From positions 15,813 through 24,130 of the forward strand of contig JAPJPE010000001.1 in NCBI GenBank assembly GCA_030825825.1: DNA of 8,318 nucleotides. The letters run 5' to 3'. The stretch is from Streptococcus sp. GTDB lineage: Bacteria; Bacillota; Bacilli; Lactobacillales; Streptococcaceae. The position numbers were made by a program, and so were the translations under genes. This document shows, piece by piece, positions 1 through 4,930 of the stretch (position 1 is its first letter; every line of letters begins with the position of its first letter). The notes under the pieces were generated by a model that saw nothing but the letters and a program-made list of their open reading frames with translations, did not search any database and was not told the origin of the DNA.

Positions 1-160
1 ATATTTTGTGTCCATTCGAAAAGATATCGTACTTGCCTGTTTAGGAATTATGATTATCCATGGAATGTTCGATCCTCAGATGTTGGTTCTTCGTTATTCT
101 CCATTAATTTTATTTATCAGTCGATTATTTATTATGAATCCAGATAATAAAATTGAATAA
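1..160 (+). CDS. wzy: Wzy-type polysaccharide polymerase, C-terminal fragment
   Basis: The window opens inside a reading frame that ends with TAA at 158-160, giving 52 visible codons; the start lies upstream of the window. The fragment is hydrophobic with a basic/polar tail. It has one probable membrane segment (about IVLACLGIMIIHGMF), then DPQMLVLRYSPLILFISRLF and a short hydrophilic end, NPDNKIE. The HGMFD...Q...RYSP pattern resembles the extreme C-terminus of streptococcal oligosaccharide repeat-unit polymerases (O-antigen ligase/Wzy type), which join lipid-linked repeat units on the outer face of the membrane. Its place directly before wzx, 49 bases away on the same strand, fits the usual Wzx/Wzy locus order. 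With only the tail visible, the polymerase call rests on context and a weak family resemblance; another polytopic capsule protein is possible. Confidence 0.72.
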   Translation, partial: YFVSIRKDIVLACLGIMIIHGMFDPQMLVLRYSPLILFISRLFIMNPDNKIE

Positions 161-209
161 AATGAGTTGAGTCCAGTTAAAAAGAAAAATTAAGACGAGT
201 TACATCCTT

Positions 210-1625
210 ATGAAAGTTCTTAAAAATTACGCCTATAATCTCTCCTACCAGTTACTGGTGATTATCTTGCCGATTATCACCACCCCTTATGTAACACGGG
301 TTTTTACTTCAAATGACTTAGGGACCTATGGTTATTTCAACTCCATTGTCACCTACTTTATCCTTTTGGCGACCCTAGGAGTGGCCAATTATGGAACCAA
401 GGAGATTTCAGGACACCGGAAAGATATTCAAAAGAATTTCTGGGGGATTTATACCCTTCAGTTGGGGGCTACGATTTTATCCCTTACCCTCTATGTTCTT
501 TTGTGTCTAACCTTTCCTTCTATGCAAAACCCTGTGGCCTATATCTTAGGACTCAGTTTGGTTTCAAAGGGACTCGATATCTCCTGGCTTTTTCAGGGAT
601 TAGAAGATTTTCGCAAGATTACGGTTCGGAATATCACGGTCAAACTGGTTGGAGTCATCTCCATCTTCTTGTTTGTCAAATCTGCCAATGATCTGTATCT
701 CTACGTATTCTTGCTCACCATCTTTGAGCTCTTAGGTCAGCTCAGCATGTGGATACCCGCTCGGGAGTTCATTGGGAAAGCCCATTTTGATATGGCTTAT
801 GCACGGGTACATTTAAAGCCGGTCATTCTGCTCTTTCTACCGCAGATCGCCATTTCCCTCTATGTCACCTTGGATCGGACCATGCTTGGGGCTCTCGCCT
901 CTACAAAGGATGTGGGGATTTACGACCAAGCCTTAAAACTCGTCAATATTTTGTTGACCTTGGTGACCTCACTGGGCAGCGTCATGTTGCCTCGGGTAGC
1001 GAGCCTCTTATCCTCAGGGGACCACAAGGCGGTTAACAAGATGCATCAAATGTCCTTTTTGATTTATAATTTGGTCATTTTCCCGATTATTGCCGGCATG
1101 CTGATTGTCAATGATGACTTTGTTCAGTTTTTCCTAGGGAAGGATTTCCAGGATACACGTTATGCCATTGCCATCATGATTTTTAGAATGTTCTTTATCG
1201 GATGGACCAATATCATGGGGATTCAAATTCTAATCCCTCATAATAAAAACAAAGAATTTATGATTTCGACAACTGTTCCTGCCATTGTCAGTGTCGGATT
1301 GAATCTCATCTTCCTACCAAAACTGGGCTTTATTGGAGCTTCGATTGTGTCAGTGTTGACAGAAGCTTTGGTATGGGGGATTCAACTCTACTTTACACGA
1401 ACTTATCTTAAAGAAGTGCCGATTATGGGCTCAATGATGAAGATTGTGTTCGCTTCAGGCCTCATGTATGGTCTTTTGCTACTAGTCAAGTTCATTGTCC
1501 ACCTTTCGCCGACTCTGAATGTCGTTCTGTATGCTGGCCTAGGTGGGGTCATCTATGGGACCTTGATTTTGCTCCTCAAAGTAGTGAATGTGAAAGAGTT
1601 GAAACAGCAATTAATAAAAAAATAG
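210..1625 (+). CDS. wzx: Wzx flippase, polysaccharide repeat-unit transporter
   Basis: This 471-residue protein is almost entirely hydrophobic, with roughly 12-14 predicted membrane helices. It matches the polysaccharide transporter family (MATE/MOP superfamily, Polysacc_synt type), which flips undecaprenyl-diphosphate-linked repeat units across the cytoplasmic membrane. The N-terminus (KNYAYNLSYQLLVIILPIIT, then PYVTRVFTSNDLGTYGYFNS) is the hallmark of streptococcal Wzx proteins: a TPYVxRxxG-like segment after helix 1. Length is typical of the family. The ATG at 210 is chosen because the family N-terminus begins right there. The ribosome site is poor (only ACGAG-like sequence at about 195-199), so expression may depend on translation from the gene upstream. 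The stop codon TAG (1623-1625) touches the ribosome site of glf. Substrate specificity cannot be read from the sequence. Confidence 0.93.
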   Translation: MKVLKNYAYNLSYQLLVIILPIITTPYVTRVFTSNDLGTYGYFNSIVTYFILLATLGVANYGTKEISGHRKDIQKNFWGIYTLQLGATILSLTLYVLLCLTFPSMQNPVAYILGLSLVSKGLDISWLFQGLEDFRKITVRNITVKLVGVISIFLFVKSANDLYLYVFLLTIFELLGQLSMWIPAREFIGKAHFDMAYARVHLKPVILLFLPQIAISLYVTLDRTMLGALASTKDVGIYDQALKLVNILLTLVTSLGSVMLPRVASLLSSGDHKAVNKMHQMSFLIYNLVIFPIIAGMLIVNDDFVQFFLGKDFQDTRYAIAIMIFRMFFIGWTNIMGIQILIPHNKNKEFMISTTVPAIVSVGLNLIFLPKLGFIGASIVSVLTEALVWGIQLYFTRTYLKEVPIMGSMMKIVFASGLMYGLLLLVKFIVHLSPTLNVVLYAGLGGVIYGTLILLLKVVNVKELKQQLIKK

Positions 1626-1630
1626 GGAGA
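1625..1630 (+). promoter_or_regulatory. Ribosome binding site of glf, overlapping the wzx stop
   Basis: GGGAGA lies 5 bases before the glf ATG, and its first G is the last base of the wzx TAG stop. Ribosomes finishing wzx therefore sit on the glf initiation region, which suggests coupled translation. Confidence 0.7.
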
Positions 1631-1635
1631 CAACT

Positions 1636-2736
1636 ATGTACGATTATCTGATTGTTGGTGCTGGTCTATCGGGGGCAATTTTTGCTCATGAGGCAACCAA
1701 GCGTGGCAAAAAAGTAAAAGTGATTGATAAACGGGACCACATTGGTGGCAATATCTATTGTGAAGAAGTTGAAGGAATCAATGTTCATAAGTACGGTGCC
1801 CACATTTTCCATACCTCAAACAAAAAGGTTTGGGATTATGTCAACCAATTTGCTGAATTTAACAACTATATCAATTCACCGGTAGCTAATTACAAGGGCA
1901 GCCTCTACAATCTTCCCTTCAACATGAATACCTTCTATGCCATGTGGGGGACAAAGACTCCTCAAGAAGTCAAAAACAAGATTGCGGAGCAAACGGCGGA
2001 TATGAAAGATGTTGAGCCGAAAAACTTGGAAGAACAGGCGATCAAGTTGATCGGTCCAGATATCTATGAAAAGTTGATCAAGGGCTATACGGAAAAACAA
2101 TGGGGACGTTCTGCAACAGACCTGCCTCCTTTCATCATTAAGCGCCTCCCAGTGCGTTTGACCTTTGATAATAACTACTTTAATGACCGTTACCAAGGGA
2201 TTCCAATCGGTGGTTACAATGTCATCATTGAAAACATGCTGGGTGATGTAGAAGTAGAACTTGGGGTTGATTTCTTCGCCAATCGTGAAGAACTGGAAAG
2301 CTCTGCTGAAAAAGTGGTCTTTACAGGGATGATTGACCAGTACTTTGACTACAAACATGGGGAGTTAGAATACCGTAGCCTTCGGTTCGAACACGAAGTT
2401 TTGGATGAGGAAAATCATCAAGGTAATGCTGTGGTCAACTACACCGAGCGTGAAATTCCTTATACCCGGATTATTGAACACAAGCACTTTGAGTATGGTA
2501 CACAGCCTAAGACGGTCATTACCCGTGAATACCCAGCTGATTGGAAACGTGGAGATGAACCATACTACCCAATCAATGATGAAAAGAACAATGCCATGTT
2601 TGCTAAGTACCAAGAAGAAGCTGAGAAAAATGACAAGGTTATCTTCTGTGGACGTCTTGCAGATTATAAATACTACGACATGCACGTGGTCATTGAGCGT
2701 GCCTTGGAAGTCGTTGAGAAAGAATTTACTAAATGA
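1636..2736 (+). CDS. glf: UDP-galactopyranose mutase
   Basis: This 366-residue flavoenzyme interconverts UDP-galactopyranose and UDP-galactofuranose, supplying the Galf donor for polysaccharide synthesis in the cytoplasm. The N-terminal FAD-binding Rossmann motif is VGAGLSG (residues 7-13), followed by the adenosine-ribose binding end of strand 2 (VIDKRDHIGGN, 29-39). The family motif HKYGAHIFHT spans 51-60, and GYTEKQWG spans 150-157. R174 lies in KRLPVRLTFDNN and R278 in YTRIIE; these probably correspond to the two arginines that bind the UDP phosphates in bacterial homologues. The C-terminal part has YPINDEKNN and the FAD-contacting GRLADYKYYDMH segment. Length is normal for the bacterial family. 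It starts 10 bases after wzx behind a good ribosome site and overlaps the next gene by ATGA. The product implies Galf in the polysaccharide, which fits the Galf-transferase-like gene two positions downstream. Confidence 0.97.
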   Translation: MYDYLIVGAGLSGAIFAHEATKRGKKVKVIDKRDHIGGNIYCEEVEGINVHKYGAHIFHTSNKKVWDYVNQFAEFNNYINSPVANYKGSLYNLPFNMNTFYAMWGTKTPQEVKNKIAEQTADMKDVEPKNLEEQAIKLIGPDIYEKLIKGYTEKQWGRSATDLPPFIIKRLPVRLTFDNNYFNDRYQGIPIGGYNVIIENMLGDVEVELGVDFFANREELESSAEKVVFTGMIDQYFDYKHGELEYRSLRFEHEVLDEENHQGNAVVNYTEREIPYTRIIEHKHFEYGTQPKTVITREYPADWKRGDEPYYPINDEKNNAMFAKYQEEAEKNDKVIFCGRLADYKYYDMHVVIERALEVVEKEFTK

Positions 2737-3725
2737 CACAAGAAAAAATTGATATCGTTGTTCTTTGGGTAGATGGAAGTGCCCCAGAGTTTATCCGTGA
2801 AAAACAAACCGTTACGGGTCAAGTAGTAGATTTGAACCAAGAAACCGACGGTGAGCAACGTTATCGTGATTATGGTATTTTTAATTATTGGTTCCGTATG
2901 ATTGAAAAGCATGCTCCTTGGGTAAATCATGTTTACTTAGTCACCAATGGACAAAAACCAGAATGGTTGAACTTGGAGCATCCAAAACTTAAATTGGTCA
3001 CTCATAAGGAATTTATGCCTAATGAATATCTACCTACCTATAATTCAGCGGCTATTGAGCTTAATCTTCATCGGATTGAAGGATTGTCAGAGAACTATTT
3101 GTATTTCAATGATGATATGTACTTGATTAGAGATAGTCAACCTTCAGATTTTTATAAAAATGGTCAACCCAAGCTTTTAGCAGTATACGATGCTTTAGTT
3201 CCGTGGTCACCATTTACGAACACTTATCACAATAACGTTGAATTAATCTATCGGCATTTTCCTAATAAGAAGGCTTTGAAATCTTCGCCTTGGAAATTCT
3301 TTAATTTCCGTTATGGTTCCTTGGTTTTGAAAAACTTGTTACTCTTGCCTTGGGGTCCGACAGGATACGTGAACCAGCATTTACCTGTTCCAATGAAGAA
3401 AAGCACTTTGGCGCATTTATGGGAAATTGAAGGAGAAACGTTAGATAAAACATCACGTAATCAAATTAGAGATTATGGAGTAGATGTTAATCAATATATC
3501 TGTCAACATTGGCAAATTGAAAGTAATCAGTTTTACCCTATGTCAAAGAATTTTGGAGTGTCGATAGATTTAAATCAAGTAGATTGGTTAGAGAGTATCT
3601 TTAAAGACAAACGTAAAAAATTGCTTTGTGTGAATGATGATACTGACTTTAAAGAGGAGTATATCATTCGTTTTAAGGAAATCTTAAAAGAACACTATCC
3701 TGAAAAATCAGCTTTTGAAAAATGA
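2733..3725 (+). CDS. Stealth-family sugar-phosphate transferase
   Basis: This 330-residue protein shows the conserved regions of the Stealth family, whose members (including the human GlcNAc-1-phosphotransferase GNPTAB) transfer a sugar-1-phosphate from a nucleotide sugar and create phosphodiester links. CR1 is IDIVVLWVDGS (residues 6-16). CR2 starts at RYRDYG (43-48), runs through HVYLVTNGQKPEWL, and contains the acidic YFNDDMY segment (N126, D127, D128). CR3 is around HNNVELIYRHFP (166-177). CR4 ends in VNDDTDF (300-306). No signal peptide or membrane helix is evident, so it should act on lipid-linked intermediates at the inner membrane face. The ATG overlaps the glf stop as ATGA, implying coupled translation. 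In oral streptococcal receptor polysaccharides, Stealth proteins (the WefC type) add hexose- or HexNAc-1-phosphate; which sugar is used here cannot be read from the sequence, so no symbol is assigned. GC falls sharply about 90 bases into the gene. Confidence 0.92.
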   Translation: MTQEKIDIVVLWVDGSAPEFIREKQTVTGQVVDLNQETDGEQRYRDYGIFNYWFRMIEKHAPWVNHVYLVTNGQKPEWLNLEHPKLKLVTHKEFMPNEYLPTYNSAAIELNLHRIEGLSENYLYFNDDMYLIRDSQPSDFYKNGQPKLLAVYDALVPWSPFTNTYHNNVELIYRHFPNKKALKSSPWKFFNFRYGSLVLKNLLLLPWGPTGYVNQHLPVPMKKSTLAHLWEIEGETLDKTSRNQIRDYGVDVNQYICQHWQIESNQFYPMSKNFGVSIDLNQVDWLESIFKDKRKKLLCVNDDTDFKEEYIIRFKEILKEHYPEKSAFEK

Positions 3726-3735
3726 GAATTAAGAG

Positions 3736-4788
3736 ATGAAATACTATTTAAAAGAAGAATTTTTACACGATAACAATGTTAAAAATGCGGGTAATAAGGC
3801 ACGTAATGATGTTGAAGAAATTGTAAAGAGAGAAGGTTATCAAGCCTTGGTTCTTTCAGTTGATAATTGGTACGAGATGAGTACACTTAAAGCACAACTT
3901 CATAAATCGAAGGCTTTTGATCAGGCCTTAAATGAACTAAAGCAAGGTGATGAGTTACTTATCCAGTTCCCAATGCTTCATCATAGTTTTTTCACAACAC
4001 ATCATGTGAAGAAAGCACAGAAAAAAGGGGTAAAAGTTAATTTCATTATCCACGATTTAGAAGCTCTTCGTTATGTCAATGTTGAGAATTTCCCTTTAAA
4101 GCACAGGATTCGTATTCAGGTTCAAGAATCAGGTCTTCTTGGTGCAGCTGATGGTATTATCGCCCACAATCCAATCATGAAATCTGTTTTAGTGGATAAG
4201 GGGGTTGTAGAAGATAAGATTGTCAGCCTTGGTATTTTTGACTATTTGATTCCAGATTTTCAAGAAAAAAGTGGCCAAACAAAAGACCAGCCGATAATTG
4301 TGGCAGGTAATTTGGCCAAGGAAAAAGCTGGTTATCTTTATACTCTTCCAGAAGCACCGTCTTATAACCTTTATGGTGTTGGCTTTGATGAGAGTAGAGC
4401 GCTTGCAAATGAAACCTACTTTGGTTCTTTCCTACCGGATGAACTTCCTGCAGCCCTTGAGGGTGGTTTTGGGCTTGTCTGGGATGGGGATAGTGCAGAA
4501 ACCTGTAGTGGTGTCTTTGGCGAGTATCTTCGCTACAACAACTCTCACAAGGCGTCACTTTATCTAGCATCGGGCTTCCCGCTTGTGGTTTGGAAAAAGT
4601 CAGCCTTGTCGTCCTTTGTGCTTGAGAAGGGTTGTGGGATTGCAGTAGAGTCTCTCCATGATTTGAAGGAGACAATCGACAATCTTTCAGATGCTGATTA
4701 CCAAGACTTGGTGGACAATGCCAAGCGTGTTGGTCAGGAAATCCGAGAGGGTCACTACCTAAAGACGGCCTTAAAACATTTAGCATAA
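3736..4788 (+). CDS. Gtf3/galactofuranosyltransferase-like glycosyltransferase
   Basis: This 350-residue soluble protein has a GT-B-like layout. The N-terminal half includes LIQFPMLHHSFF (around 75-85) and VNFIIHDLEALR (101-112), typical of streptococcal Gtf3-like and beta-1,6-galactofuranosyltransferase proteins. The C-terminal half starts near VAGNLAKEKAGYLY (189-202) and carries the donor-binding signature LVWDGDS (247-253), NNSHKASLYLASGFPLVVWKK-type sequence (about 268-289), and a GCGIAVESLHDL segment. The same family is often annotated as nucleotide sugar synthetase-like (nss) at the 3' end of oral streptococcal receptor-polysaccharide loci. Co-operonic glf makes transfer of Galf the best guess, but a glucosyl or other hexosyl donor is possible. 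It starts 10 bases after the previous stop with a weak GAG-rich ribosome site, and is the last gene before the terminator. Base composition changes inside the gene near 4260, from about 32% to about 47% GC. Confidence 0.83.
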   Translation: MKYYLKEEFLHDNNVKNAGNKARNDVEEIVKREGYQALVLSVDNWYEMSTLKAQLHKSKAFDQALNELKQGDELLIQFPMLHHSFFTTHHVKKAQKKGVKVNFIIHDLEALRYVNVENFPLKHRIRIQVQESGLLGAADGIIAHNPIMKSVLVDKGVVEDKIVSLGIFDYLIPDFQEKSGQTKDQPIIVAGNLAKEKAGYLYTLPEAPSYNLYGVGFDESRALANETYFGSFLPDELPAALEGGFGLVWDGDSAETCSGVFGEYLRYNNSHKASLYLASGFPLVVWKKSALSSFVLEKGCGIAVESLHDLKETIDNLSDADYQDLVDNAKRVGQEIREGHYLKTALKHLA

Positions 4789-4794
4789 GGTCAG

Positions 4795-4819
4795 AAGAAG
4801 TCAGAAGGACTTCTTTTTT
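4795..4819 (+). terminator. Intrinsic terminator of the polysaccharide operon
   Basis: AAGAAGTC (4795-4802) pairs perfectly with GACTTCTT (4808-4815) around a 5-base loop, AGAAG, and the T run continues to 4819. It begins 6 bases after the stop of the last operon gene, so it should end the polysaccharide transcript and insulate the hydrolase gene downstream. Confidence 0.88.
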
Positions 4820-4865
4820 GTGTTTCAAAAAAAATCACTAATTTTAAAAATTTGCCATTTAAAAC

Positions 4866-4894
4866 TTTTCATCTCTGAAACCGTGTGGTAAAAT
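4866..4894 (+). promoter_or_regulatory. Extended -10 promoter of the Bsp/CHAP hydrolase gene
   Basis: TAAAAT at 4889-4894 is preceded by TGG (4886-4888), an extended -10 element of the kind common in streptococci. A weak -35 candidate, TTTTCA (4866-4871), sits 17 bases upstream. The A/T-rich tract before it (about 4821-4865, with an 8-base A run at 4827-4834) could help RNA polymerase bind. Transcription would start near 4900, giving a leader of about 30 bases. I see no CGAATA-type ComX box in the 142-base gap, and no clear WalR box. The call is by motif only. Confidence 0.65.
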
Positions 4895-4917
4895 GATTAA
4901 AGTATAAAATTTGTATA

Positions 4918-4925
4918 AAGGGAAG
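4918..4925 (+). promoter_or_regulatory. Ribosome binding site of the hydrolase gene
   Basis: AAGGGAAG ends 5 bases before the ATG at 4931. It fixes the start, which also begins a canonical signal peptide. Confidence 0.7.
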
Positions 4926-4930
4926 TTTAT

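Noticed and set aside
1616..1622. A7 run at the end of wzx as a phase-variation site
   Set aside because: Slippage here would change only the last residue or two, so a functional switch is unlikely.
1876..2358. 160-codon minus-strand open frame inside glf
   Set aside because: Pure antisense shadow of a well-conserved enzyme; no ribosome site and no known motif.
4223..4828. 201-codon open frame on the minus strand opposite the transferase gene
   Set aside because: It lies antisense to clear family motifs, its start falls in the terminator/leader region of the opposite strand, and the translation is rich in P, H, Q and S with no recognisable domain. It is a shadow of the higher-GC 3' half of the plus-strand gene.
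4820..4930. ComX or WalR regulatory site before the hydrolase gene
   Set aside because: No CGAATA core and no pair of TGTAA-type half sites with the right spacing could be seen; the TGTGGTAAAAT sequence is better explained as an extended -10 element.
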